This document shows positions 1-7,882 of a stretch of 41,365 nucleotides of DNA, one piece after another. A model generated the notes under the pieces. That model was not told the origin of the DNA. It saw only the letters and a program-made list of their open reading frames with translations, and made no database searches. Made by a program: the position numbers and the translations under genes. The DNA is from CAYNTG01 sp964400105. Lineage in GTDB: Bacteria; UBP14; UBA6098. The DNA is taken from the NCBI GenBank assembly GCA_964400105.1, contig CAYNTG010000014.1, positions 1 to 41,365 of the forward strand. Reading direction: 5' to 3'. The number at the start of each line of letters is the position of its first letter. Positions within the stretch are counted from its first letter, which is position 1.

Positions 1-176
1 AAGATCAGAATTATTCTTGGAACATGGTAATCTGCGGCGGTGAGGTCCGGCGTGCATGGCCCGGAGAATAAATAATCGCCTATCAACTCGACCGGAGAGG
101 GCATAGCGAGCGTGCTCGTCGATATCGCCAAGGACAACAATACTGTAATCAATAACATCGCTTTTACGGTTCTCAT
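1..176 (-). CDS. Exported protein of unknown function, N-terminal part only
   Basis: Reading the minus strand from an ATG at 176 gives an open frame to the window edge (58 codons). It begins MRTVKAMLLITVLLSLAIST, a typical signal peptide: basic N-region, long hydrophobic core, and a probable Ala-x-Ala-like cleavage region (STLAM). The mature part that can be seen reads PSPVELIGDYLFSGPCTPDL and continues out of the window. An AAGGGGA Shine-Dalgarno element lies about 6 bases upstream of the ATG. It is divergent from the operon starting at 786. The family is not recognisable from this fragment; only export is supported. Confidence 0.7.
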   Translation of the reverse strand, partial: MRTVKAMLLITVLLSLAISTSTLAMPSPVELIGDYLFSGPCTPDLTAADYHVPRIILI

Positions 177-312
177 AATGATTCCCCTTAACTGTAAATT
201 GATCGAACAATTAATAATATACATATTTTTACCCAAATTAAAATAGCAATATTTGTGCCATGTTCTAATTGCGTGGGACGCAACGAATTACATCACTGAC
301 AACCTGTGGCAT

Positions 313-357
313 GGGTAATATTGCCTAATTGTCTTCGGGTTATTGGGTAATATTGCC
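313..357. repeat. Pair of 13-bp direct repeats GGGTAATATTGCC
   Basis: GGGTAATATTGCC occurs exactly at 313-325 and again at 345-357. The start-to-start distance is 32 bp, about three helical turns. Each copy has an AATATT palindromic core and near-symmetric GGG/CCC edges, as expected of a dimeric regulator site. No regulator can be named. Confidence 0.5.
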
Positions 358-506
358 CGTATCGGAGGCGATTTGGAATTTCCAGATGTCGCAGGGGGCA
401 AGCGCATCGCCCACCAATGCGGTGTTTTCCGTGGGATTTTCTCTACGAGTCGGAACGGCCCATTGGTCATTCGGTAGTGGTGACCAGCGGTCGCCCTTTT
501 TCATTG

Positions 507-531
507 CCGTCGGTTTTTTCACAACCGACGG
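507..531. repeat. Perfect 9-bp inverted repeat (hairpin)
   Basis: CCGTCGGTT (507-515) and AACCGACGG (523-531) are perfectly complementary around a 7-base loop that includes a run of four T. It could be a hairpin in RNA of either strand. It is not next to a gene end, so a terminator role is unproven. Confidence 0.45.
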
Positions 532-580
532 AATATGTGGGCGCTGGTGTGGGGGACGGGAAGGAATTTTTGTGCGAAGC

Positions 581-621
581 ATGGGTTTTCATGTCCGAAG
601 GAACCGCAAAAATCGGGACAG
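581..621. repeat. Interspersed repeat, copy 1 (related to 26681-26723)
   Basis: The segment reads ATGGGTTTTCATGTCC and then GGAACCGCAAAAATCGGGAC. A second segment at 26681-26723 has the same order with few changes; the last 22 bases match at 20 positions. Both are preceded by a G-run block (GGGGGACGGG here, GGGGGTCGGGGG there). Both lie in intergenic DNA, so this is probably a degenerate interspersed element. Confidence 0.45.
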
Positions 622-702
622 TGACCGAAGGAAACACGTCTGTGCACGGAGGGGTGTGGGTTACCATGTCCATTTACCCGACAACCGAACATTAAATACT
701 AT

Positions 703-731
703 TTGCCTTTGTTATTCTGTTATTATATATT
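703..731 (+). promoter_or_regulatory. Probable sigma-70-type promoter of the 786-7040 operon
   Basis: TTGCCT at 703-708, a 17-base spacer and TATATT at 726-731. Transcription would begin near 738, giving a 5' UTR of roughly 48 bases that ends in the GGAGG ribosome site at 777-781. The same TATATT -10 with a TTG-type -35 precedes several other genes in the window. Confidence 0.5.
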
Positions 732-785
732 CTTAAATTGCAGTTTTTCGATTATTAACTCCTCTTTGAGTTTAGCGGAGGCAAG

Positions 786-2702
786 ATGAGGACAACAGCG
801 TTATTAACAACACTCGTTATTGTATCTTCGATCTTCGGCGGCAGCACGCCGGAGGATATCGGAGCCGCAGTGGACGAAGCCCTAATTGCAATAAAGATGC
901 GTGAAAGCGATCTGAGCGTTTTGTCGCTCATGTTCGATCCTTTCAGGTTATCGATAGTCGATAGTTGTATGGATCGACCGCTCGAGATGCCGGCATTTCT
1001 GGATTCCGTTGGAATGCGATTCACAAACCCGGACGCCGACCTCGTTCAGCTTTTCGGCGAAGCCTCGGGAATAATGGACCTTCATCCAGAGCGTCCCGTG
1101 ATGAAATCGGCCGATGAAGAATATGCATGGAAGGATAAAAAGGAGATTCCCGTCCGGTTGCGTGAAGCGCTGGATATTATCTTCGCCGCGTTCGAGGGGG
1201 CCGCTGTCGATTTCGAGGCGGCATTTTCGGAGATCGACAGCTTTCAGATGGACACTATCGAGACCTTTGGAACAAGCCATCTTTTGAGAGACGGCGAATC
1301 AGACATCGATTCGAAGGCCGGGGAATCCACCCTCGAGGAGCTTGACGATGCGGAGTTAGAAGATGAAAAGCGCGTAGAAAGGCTTTTCAATATCACAGCC
1401 GAGGTCGATAGGGAGCGCCTCGCCGCCGCTGCGATGACGATTCTCAATGCTGCGCTCGCCGCCGAAGACAAGATCGATGGTCTTACCGCCAAGACCAATG
1501 GCGGCATCGATGTCCCGGATAGCATCGCATCCGGCGACGTGATTTATTGGTGCGAGACGAAGCGTGGCCCCGTCGCTATCGGCGGGCCGGGCAGGACGAT
1601 TTATAGCGGGCGTTTCGCCGCTGTAATCGATTTGGGTGGCGATGATATTTATCTTGGCGCGGCCGGTGGCGCGGACACGAACGTTCCATTCGCGGTCTGC
1701 ATCGATCTCGGCGGCGACGATACATATTCTTCGAGAGAGCAGTTCGCCTTTGGAAGCGGTGGAGTGGGCGTTGGAATCCTTATCGACAGCAAAGGCGACG
1801 ACCTCTACCGATCTGGAGATTTCGGGATCGGTTCCGGGTGCTATGGAACCGGTATCCTAATCGACCGCGAGGGCGACGATATATATTCCGGCGATATCGC
1901 CTCTCAGGGCGCGGCTTTTATGGGTTTCGGTTTCCTCTTCGACCGTGAGGGAAACGATTCCTATTCCGCAAGATTATTTTCGCAGGGGTTCGGCTATGTC
2001 GGAGGTTTCGGCATGATCGCCGATTTCGACGGCAACGACAGCTATATCGTGCAGGGGGCCTATGTCGATAGGCTTCGATACGCCGACCACCATCTTTCCC
2101 TTTCGCAGGGATTCGGATATGGCAACCGTCCGGATTGGTCGGGAGGTATCGGACTTCTCCTCGACCGCGCCGGAAACGATATTTACATCGCGGATATTTT
2201 CGGTCAGGGATCGAGTTACTGGTTCGCTTTAGGCGGTCTCTGGGATGGAGCTGGCAACGATGCCTATTCGGCTTATCAATACTCGCAGGGCGCTGCGACG
2301 CACCTTTGTGCAGGAATATTGCTCGATAAATCGGGCGGCGACAACTATGTTGCGCACGGCGTTTCACAGGGATGCGGCCACGATCTCTCGGTCGGATACC
2401 TGCTCGATCTGGAAGGCGACGATAACTACGTCGTATCCGACCTTTCGCAGGGAGCCGGCAATGCAAACGGCGTCGGCATCTTCATAGATGTTGCGGGCGA
2501 CGACGGTTATGTCAATAAAAAGGAATATAACGTTCAGGGCTACGGCAGTTGGCGGCGCGATTTCGGTTCGACCGGGATAATGCTCGATCTCGGCGGCTCC
2601 GATAAATACAGCGGAAAGGGCGACGATTCATCCTGGTGGAGTTCCGGGAAATATGGCATCGGAATCGATTTCCCGGCAAAGATGCCGGAGGAGTCGCAAT
2701 GA
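786..2702 (+). CDS. Exported protein with twelve G(D/N)DxY repeats
   Basis: A 638-residue protein with a short N-terminal hydrophobic segment (MRTTALLTTLVIVSSIFGGS) consistent with export. GGAGG at 777-781 supports the ATG at 786. Residues about 20-270 are mixed, Asp/Glu-rich and unrecognised. From about residue 278 to 615 there are twelve copies of a short unit centred on GDDIY, GDDTY, GDDLY, GNDSY and similar, usually followed by SQG-type and glycine-rich linkers (for example IDLGGDDTY, LFDREGNDSY, LLDLEGDDNY, MLDLGGSDKY). The periodicity is roughly 24-36 residues. Regular Asp/Gly repeats suggest a stacked, possibly metal-binding beta structure, but this is not the RTX nonapeptide. First gene of the operon; its TGA overlaps the ATG of the next gene. 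Function unknown. Confidence 0.85.
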   Translation: MRTTALLTTLVIVSSIFGGSTPEDIGAAVDEALIAIKMRESDLSVLSLMFDPFRLSIVDSCMDRPLEMPAFLDSVGMRFTNPDADLVQLFGEASGIMDLHPERPVMKSADEEYAWKDKKEIPVRLREALDIIFAAFEGAAVDFEAAFSEIDSFQMDTIETFGTSHLLRDGESDIDSKAGESTLEELDDAELEDEKRVERLFNITAEVDRERLAAAAMTILNAALAAEDKIDGLTAKTNGGIDVPDSIASGDVIYWCETKRGPVAIGGPGRTIYSGRFAAVIDLGGDDIYLGAAGGADTNVPFAVCIDLGGDDTYSSREQFAFGSGGVGVGILIDSKGDDLYRSGDFGIGSGCYGTGILIDREGDDIYSGDIASQGAAFMGFGFLFDREGNDSYSARLFSQGFGYVGGFGMIADFDGNDSYIVQGAYVDRLRYADHHLSLSQGFGYGNRPDWSGGIGLLLDRAGNDIYIADIFGQGSSYWFALGGLWDGAGNDAYSAYQYSQGAATHLCAGILLDKSGGDNYVAHGVSQGCGHDLSVGYLLDLEGDDNYVVSDLSQGAGNANGVGIFIDVAGDDGYVNKKEYNVQGYGSWRRDFGSTGIMLDLGGSDKYSGKGDDSSWWSSGKYGIGIDFPAKMPEESQ

Positions 2703-3526
2703 TCGAATCAGCTGGCGCATTCGCCGGACAGCATATTTTCATGACGGGCGCTACCGGAGGGATCGGTTCGGTCGTTGCAGGGAAGCTCGCGCGCGAGGGG
2801 TGTCGGATATCGGCGGTGGGCCGCAACAAGCAGCGGCTCGCGGACCTCGAAGAGTTCATCGAAAACCTCGGCGGAAAATGCAGGACGATCCACGTCGATC
2901 TCGCCGAAACCGATGTCGCAGAGGGCGCTGTCGATGCCGCCGAAGCCTCTTTCGGTCCGATAGATTCGGCATTTTTGTTGGCCGGTTCGTTCCCGTTGAG
3001 TCGAATCGAGGCCATTTCGGAGGAGCGGATCGCGAGCGCGATTTCGCTTAACCTCGTCTCGCCGATTCAATTGATTCGCCGGATAGCGTCGAGCATGGCA
3101 TCTAAACGCGGCGGAAAAATCTGTGTTACATCGAGTGTCGCCGGGCTTCTTCCGATGCCTTATCTCTCGGTTTATTCTGCTGCGAAATCGGGCCTGGCTA
3201 TGTTTTGCAGATCGGCCCGTCCGGAGCTTCGAGATATCGGTGTTTCCTTGACCTGTGTAGCGCCGAGGGCCGTCGATACACAATTTATCTCGGCTCTCCG
3301 CCCGATTTACGACCGCCTCGGATGGGCGATAGATTCGCCGGAAACCGTAGCGGAGATTATCCTGCGCTCGACAGCCCTCGGAAAAAACCTTGTGATCATA
3401 GGCGGGATAGAGAGATTCGGCGCGGCTCTAAGCTGGATTTCGCCGGATATTACAGAGCGCATTCTCGAGAGTATGCGCAGGATTATAGGAAATTTTCTCG
3501 ACGGAAAGAGCGATGAACCCGATTAA
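2699..3526 (+). CDS. Short-chain dehydrogenase/reductase (SDR)
   Basis: A 275-residue cytoplasmic oxidoreductase. The start is placed at the ATG at 2699, which overlaps the upstream TGA (ATGA). A longer in-frame reading from 2636 would run through the upstream gene and precede the Rossmann fold with non-conserved sequence. Classical SDR landmarks are visible: the TGATGGIG dinucleotide-binding loop (residues about 17-24), the AVGRNKQRL segment after the second strand, an LLAGSFPL strand in place of NNAG, the catalytic Ser in CVTSSVAG, and the YSAAK active-site Tyr/Lys. The substrate cannot be told. It is the only non-exported product of this four-gene operon and overlaps the next gene by 14 bases, so it probably makes or modifies something used by its exported neighbours; that is inference. 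Confidence 0.9.
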   Translation: MIESAGAFAGQHIFMTGATGGIGSVVAGKLAREGCRISAVGRNKQRLADLEEFIENLGGKCRTIHVDLAETDVAEGAVDAAEASFGPIDSAFLLAGSFPLSRIEAISEERIASAISLNLVSPIQLIRRIASSMASKRGGKICVTSSVAGLLPMPYLSVYSAAKSGLAMFCRSARPELRDIGVSLTCVAPRAVDTQFISALRPIYDRLGWAIDSPETVAEIILRSTALGKNLVIIGGIERFGAALSWISPDITERILESMRRIIGNFLDGKSDEPD

Positions 3527-4439
3527 AAGATATGCAATTTTGATAATCACCTCGATGGTTATGGTTAGCGCCGCCTTCGGGATGTCGCCGAAGCAGCTTC
3601 GGCACGAATTTTTGATACTCTCGGCGGGCGATTTAAAATATCGTTCCATGAAATCATCGGCGAGGAAAAAGTTGATCGGCGATGGCGATCACGCGGTGCG
3701 TTTGGCTATCGATTATATGGGACGTAAATCCCCGAAGATAGCTAACGCCGTGGAATTCATCGTGGTCGGAGTCGATGAGGATGCGGTCGAGACTTTGACA
3801 TATGTCCTAACGCGGCCAAACGAGGGCGAAGCGGCTTTTGCGGCCTATCTTCTCGGCAAGATCGGCTCGTCGAAGGCTGCGGTTCCGCTGATGCTCGCGG
3901 CGAAATCATCCGGCGAAAGGCTTCGGAGTGTTGCCATCGGCGCGCTCGGTAGCTGCGGCGATACGCTCGCCGTGCCGATCCTAATCGAAGCGCTCGCCGA
4001 CTCGAATACATCCGTTCGCCGAAAAGCCGCACATAGCCTCGGTCAGCTCGAGGCTTTATCTGCCGTCGAGCCGTTGATCCCGCTTTTAGGGGATTCTTGC
4101 TGCGATGTCCGTTATGCCGCATCCAATGCGCTTGCCGCTATCGGCGACAGCGGCGCGGTCGTTTTTCTTATGGAGAGTTTCGAGAGCGATTCTATCGACG
4201 ATATCGAGAGGTTTCATATCGTCGAGACACTCGGTCTTTTACATTCTCTGGAATCGCTTCCACTGCTTCTCGAGCTTCTCGAGGATCCATCCTTTCTAAA
4301 TCGCGGATTCGCTTGCCAGGCTCTGGGGCATTTTCGCGGTGATTATAAAGTAGCCAATGCGCTGAAGCGCAGTCTTTGCGATGCTTCCGGTTTTGTTCAA
4401 ATGATGGCCAAAGAAGCGCTTAAAGGCTTTAAAGGGTAG
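3513..4439 (+). CDS. Exported HEAT-repeat protein
   Basis: A 308-residue protein starting with a signal-like segment (MNPIKRYAILIITSMVMVSA). Residues about 60-305 consist of roughly 30-residue helical repeats of the HEAT/PBS-lyase type: AAFAAYLLGKIGSSKAAVPL, SVAIGALGSCGDTLAVPILI, SVRRKAAHSLGQLEALSAV, VRYAASNALAAIGDSGAV and GFACQALGHFRGDYKVANAL. Such repeats make protein-binding solenoids; no catalytic residues are apparent. The start overlaps the SDR gene and the stop is only 3 bases before the patatin gene, so translation is probably coupled. A periplasmic scaffold for a neighbouring protein is a reasonable guess without direct support. Confidence 0.85.
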   Translation: MNPIKRYAILIITSMVMVSAAFGMSPKQLRHEFLILSAGDLKYRSMKSSARKKLIGDGDHAVRLAIDYMGRKSPKIANAVEFIVVGVDEDAVETLTYVLTRPNEGEAAFAAYLLGKIGSSKAAVPLMLAAKSSGERLRSVAIGALGSCGDTLAVPILIEALADSNTSVRRKAAHSLGQLEALSAVEPLIPLLGDSCCDVRYAASNALAAIGDSGAVVFLMESFESDSIDDIERFHIVETLGLLHSLESLPLLLELLEDPSFLNRGFACQALGHFRGDYKVANALKRSLCDASGFVQMMAKEALKGFKG

Positions 4440-4442
4440 TGA

Positions 4443-7040
4443 GTGGCTGTGAAGCGGAGTGCAATACAAATTCTTATAGTTCTTTTACTCGGCGCATCGC
4501 TTTTTTCTGCCATGGAAATCGAAGTCGATTCATCGAACATCGACTATACATCGTCGCTCGGGATTCCACGGAACGGCAGGGTTTGGCGTCCGATTATCCA
4601 TGGCGATTCTAGTATCGCCCTGGTGCTGTCCGGCGGTGGAGCGCGCGGGATGGCTCAGGTCGGTGTTATCGAAGTTCTCGAAGAAAATGGGATTCGGCCC
4701 GGATTGATTGTCGGGGTGAGCATCGGCGCGATCGTTGGAGGCCTTTACGCCGCAGGATATTCACCTATGGAGATCGAGACCTTCATCCGGGAGATCGAAT
4801 GGAGTGAATTGATATACGATTCTCCAAAGCGCACCCGCCTTTTTCAGACCCAGCGTATGGCGACCGAGAAATTCATCCTTCACTTGCGCATGTCGGATTT
4901 TAAGCTCTATATTCCGGGTGGGATCAGTGCCGCGCAGATCATATCGAATACGCTCGTAAAGTATTGCACATTGCCCAATTACTCCGCAGATGGCGATTTC
5001 GACCGGCTTCCGATTCCATTTCGGGCGGTGACGACCGATTTGAGGAGCGGCAAACCTCATATATTCAAGGGCGGCAACCTCGCCGTTGCGCTCCGTGCAA
5101 GCTCGGCGATTCCGCTTTTTCTCGCGCCGTTTGAAACGGACAGTTCCCTTTTGGCCGACGGCGGATTGATCTATCCGATTCCGGTAGAGATCGCTATGGC
5201 ATGCTGTTCCTCGCTGATTATCGCCGTCGATGCAACAGCGGATGTCGTCTATTCGGGCGATTTGAACAACGCTCTTTTGATCCTCGATCAAACCACCAAT
5301 ATCATGGCCGAGAACAGGAAAAAAGTCGAGCGCGAACTTGCCGACGTCCTTATTCGACCGAACCTCGAGGACTATGGCAGCTATGATTTTTCGCATTTCG
5401 ACGAGATCGTTGAGTTGGGCAGAGAGGCTGCGCGCGAGGCTTTACCCAAGATAGAAGCGCTTTTAAAGATCCAAACGGATCTGGATTATCCGAAATACAT
5501 TGTGGCCACGGTCGAGGGGAGCGATCCTGTCGATCTCGCTCCGGGCGATTTGGCCTCTATCGAGCAGGTCGAATCGAAGATCGACGAACTGTATTTGCGG
5601 GGGATATTCGCTTCGGTCGGCGCGAGGATGAGGATTTCCAAAGATTCCATTTACATCGATGTTATCACGAAAGAGAACCCGCCACTCATCGCGGTTAAAG
5701 CATCTGGAATGAGTGCCATGTCGTCCGACAGCATCGCAGGTTTCTTTGAAATAGACTCCACGCTTCCGGTCGATTTCCGCACCGTAGATTCGACATTATC
5801 GTTCATTGAGGAGCTATATCATTCGATGAATTATAGCCTCGCTCACGTTACTTTCGCGTCGTTCGAGGCCGGGACTCTCGGGTTCATCTTCGACGAGGGG
5901 ATCGTCGAGAGGATCGATATTCGCGGGAACGAGCGAACGAGGGAATGGCTTATCCGAAGCTTTACCTCGTTAACTTATAGTAAAAGATTTGACAAAATGG
6001 AACTGGAGAAAACACTCGAAAACCTCCACGCAACGAATCTTTTCGAGTCCGTAACGCCGCGCCTCAGCCGTGGCGATAGCGGCGTAGTTTTCACTATCGA
6101 CGTCGTCGAAAAACCATACCTCGGATTGCGTCTCGGGACTCGGTTCGATCTGGTTAATGGTGTCGAGGGTGCATTCGAGATCGGCGACGATAACCTGTTG
6201 GGGATAGCGTGCAGGTTGAATATCGGTGCATCCGGCGGGGAACGCCGATGGAACATATATTCGACAATCGAGAGCGATAGAATATGGCGAACATATCTCA
6301 CCAGCTGCGCGACCGTTTTTGCGAATGGAACGGAATATAACGTCTGGGACGCCGATTCGATCACGGAGACCTACGCGATCAATCGATATGGGATTCAGCT
6401 GTCTATCGGCCAGCAGATTAAGCGTCTCGGCACCCTTTTCTTCGAGCTCGGCACGGAAAATGTCGCCTTTGGTCCGCAGGGGGAGAACCTGAAAGAATAT
6501 ACGCTCAACAGGCTCACGTTGCGCTCTATCGTCGATACCTTCGACGATCGCCAGTTTCCGAATTTCGGCAAATACCACGATGGATATCTCACTATCAGCA
6601 AGGATATCCTCGGCGGGGAATACTCATTTGCGAAATCGTTCATCAGCCTTCAGAGCTATTGGACATGGATAGAACCGTTGACATTCAAGCCTTATGTAAT
6701 GGGCGGATATATGTCCGGCGGGCCTCCGTTTTTCGAGCAGTTCGAGATCGGCGAGGAGATTCCATTTTGGGGCATGAGGGGGGACGAACGTCGCGGCAAT
6801 TCGTTATTCAAATCGGGATTCGAGATAAGGCTCAATCCGATGGACCCGGTCTATATCTTCGGAGGCCTTTCGTGTGGAAGAACGTGGCAAAAGGACGCCA
6901 ATCTCGCTCTCGAGAACATGATATGGGGATGGGGTGCGGGATGGGGTGTCGCTACGCCGCTCGGGCCGTTGCTTTTGTCGTGGGGAAGGAATACCGAGAA
7001 GCTGGAGAGCGTCTCTTTTTTCTTCGGGTATGATTTCTGA
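4443..7040 (+). CDS. Patatin-like phospholipase fused to POTRA and Omp85 barrel (PlpD-like)
   Basis: An 865-residue protein with a GTG start at 4443, three bases after the previous stop, and a signal peptide (IQILIVLLLGASLFSAM). Residues about 58-260 form a patatin domain with the oxyanion loop SGGGARGMAQ, nucleophile elbow GVSIG (Ser93) and the catalytic-dyad DGG (Asp239 in LADGGLIYP). Residues about 350-550 hold POTRA-like segments (IERIDIRGNERTREWLIRSF). The remainder is a 16-strand-type Omp85 barrel ending in an aromatic C-terminus (SVSFFFGYDF). This is the type Vd autotransporter architecture of Pseudomonas PlpD and Fusobacterium FplA: a lipase carried to the surface by its own barrel. 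Last gene of the operon; it converges on the gene at 7046 with only 5 bases between the stops. Confidence 0.93.
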   Translation: MAVKRSAIQILIVLLLGASLFSAMEIEVDSSNIDYTSSLGIPRNGRVWRPIIHGDSSIALVLSGGGARGMAQVGVIEVLEENGIRPGLIVGVSIGAIVGGLYAAGYSPMEIETFIREIEWSELIYDSPKRTRLFQTQRMATEKFILHLRMSDFKLYIPGGISAAQIISNTLVKYCTLPNYSADGDFDRLPIPFRAVTTDLRSGKPHIFKGGNLAVALRASSAIPLFLAPFETDSSLLADGGLIYPIPVEIAMACCSSLIIAVDATADVVYSGDLNNALLILDQTTNIMAENRKKVERELADVLIRPNLEDYGSYDFSHFDEIVELGREAAREALPKIEALLKIQTDLDYPKYIVATVEGSDPVDLAPGDLASIEQVESKIDELYLRGIFASVGARMRISKDSIYIDVITKENPPLIAVKASGMSAMSSDSIAGFFEIDSTLPVDFRTVDSTLSFIEELYHSMNYSLAHVTFASFEAGTLGFIFDEGIVERIDIRGNERTREWLIRSFTSLTYSKRFDKMELEKTLENLHATNLFESVTPRLSRGDSGVVFTIDVVEKPYLGLRLGTRFDLVNGVEGAFEIGDDNLLGIACRLNIGASGGERRWNIYSTIESDRIWRTYLTSCATVFANGTEYNVWDADSITETYAINRYGIQLSIGQQIKRLGTLFFELGTENVAFGPQGENLKEYTLNRLTLRSIVDTFDDRQFPNFGKYHDGYLTISKDILGGEYSFAKSFISLQSYWTWIEPLTFKPYVMGGYMSGGPPFFEQFEIGEEIPFWGMRGDERRGNSLFKSGFEIRLNPMDPVYIFGGLSCGRTWQKDANLALENMIWGWGAGWGVATPLGPLLLSWGRNTEKLESVSFFFGYDF

Positions 7041-7045
7041 TAGCC

Positions 7046-7867
7046 TTAAACGGTCTCCATACTCCCTTTCATAAATGAGATATCCATAGTGAGAATCATC
7101 GTTCCGATATGCTTGTCCATATCTCCCGTGATCTCCTCGACCCGCTGCACCAAAGGCTCGATCTCGTCCACGGGAACCACCGCCCATATCGTCTTATGAT
7201 ATTTAGATCGTTGCCCGAGAAAATTAATATATTCGGCGAAGAGCGGCACCTTTGTGAGAACGGTGGACATCCCCTCCGACTGAGTAACCGATGCGCCGAT
7301 TATTTCAAATTCGACGAACAGCTCCATAATATCGATGAAATACTCCTCGTTCTGGATTACGATCATAACGAGCTTATGCTGTTTTGTTTCGTGTGGAATA
7401 TCATCTGGTGCGGCGTGCCGGAGGAATTCTTCATAGAGCGCAATTCGGGTTTTTGCCGCCATAAGCTCACGCCGGACGGATTCCTCGCGAAGAATAAGGG
7501 AAACCTCGGCGAGGATTCTAACATGCGTCTCCGGCTCTCCATCCGGCCCGACGATGAAACAGAAGAGATGAACCTTGCGTCCGTCCATCGCGTCGAAGTT
7601 GACGCCGCGCTTTGACACGGCAAGCCCGACGATGAATTCCGAAATGCCGGGAATCCTGCAATGGGGTATCGCCAATCCGCCTCCGAATCCGGTCGAGCCG
7701 AGTTCTTCGCGTTTCTTAAGCGCGGTTGCGATCTCATTCCCGGAGACGCCGTCGATGGCCGGGTGTCGTCCGATTATCGCGGCCAGTTCATCGATCGAGG
7801 ATTTCTTTTTCCTCGATCTAAAATCCGGCTCGCACAGCTCTTTTCGTAAATACTTATATAAATCCAT
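7046..7867 (-). CDS. PTS EIIA (PtsN-type) domain fused to a PII-like domain
   Basis: A 273-residue soluble protein. Residues about 1-155 are a fructose/nitrogen-type EIIA domain, with the phosphorylatable His69 in GGGLAIPHCR and a matching core (VHLFCFIVGPDGEPETHVRI). Residues about 165-273 look like a PII/GlnB-type ferredoxin-like regulatory domain: KLVMIVIQNEEYFIDIMELF, then a segment ending ILTMDISFMKGS. No EIIB or EIIC domain is encoded nearby, so a regulatory rather than sugar-transport role is likely. The gene lies 15 bases downstream of the antiporter on the same strand, suggesting that phosphorylation state or a bound ligand controls antiport. That last step is inference. Confidence 0.85.
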   Translation of the reverse strand: MDLYKYLRKELCEPDFRSRKKKSSIDELAAIIGRHPAIDGVSGNEIATALKKREELGSTGFGGGLAIPHCRIPGISEFIVGLAVSKRGVNFDAMDGRKVHLFCFIVGPDGEPETHVRILAEVSLILREESVRRELMAAKTRIALYEEFLRHAAPDDIPHETKQHKLVMIVIQNEEYFIDIMELFVEFEIIGASVTQSEGMSTVLTKVPLFAEYINFLGQRSKYHKTIWAVVPVDEIEPLVQRVEEITGDMDKHIGTMILTMDISFMKGSMETV

Positions 7868-7882
7868 AATCTCCCCGCTTGT

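Larger units (their letters stand above)
177..702. other. Non-coding region with small repeats
   Basis: The divergent interval between the exported protein at 1-176 and the operon at 786. The open frames here have no coding character and overlap each other on both strands. It holds a 13-bp direct repeat (313-357), a 9-bp inverted repeat (507-531) and a G-rich stretch (about 551-621) with a related copy near 26.7 kb. Nothing else was recognised. Confidence 0.6.

Noticed and set aside
288..736. Several overlapping open frames on both strands
   Set aside because: They have no ribosome site, mutually overlap, cover repeat DNA and give low-complexity basic peptides without family features.
1600..2620. 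Regular repeats taken as a possible CRISPR or tandem DNA repeat
   Set aside because: The periodicity is at the protein level (G(D/N)DxY units) with varied codons and unequal spacing; there are no identical DNA repeats.
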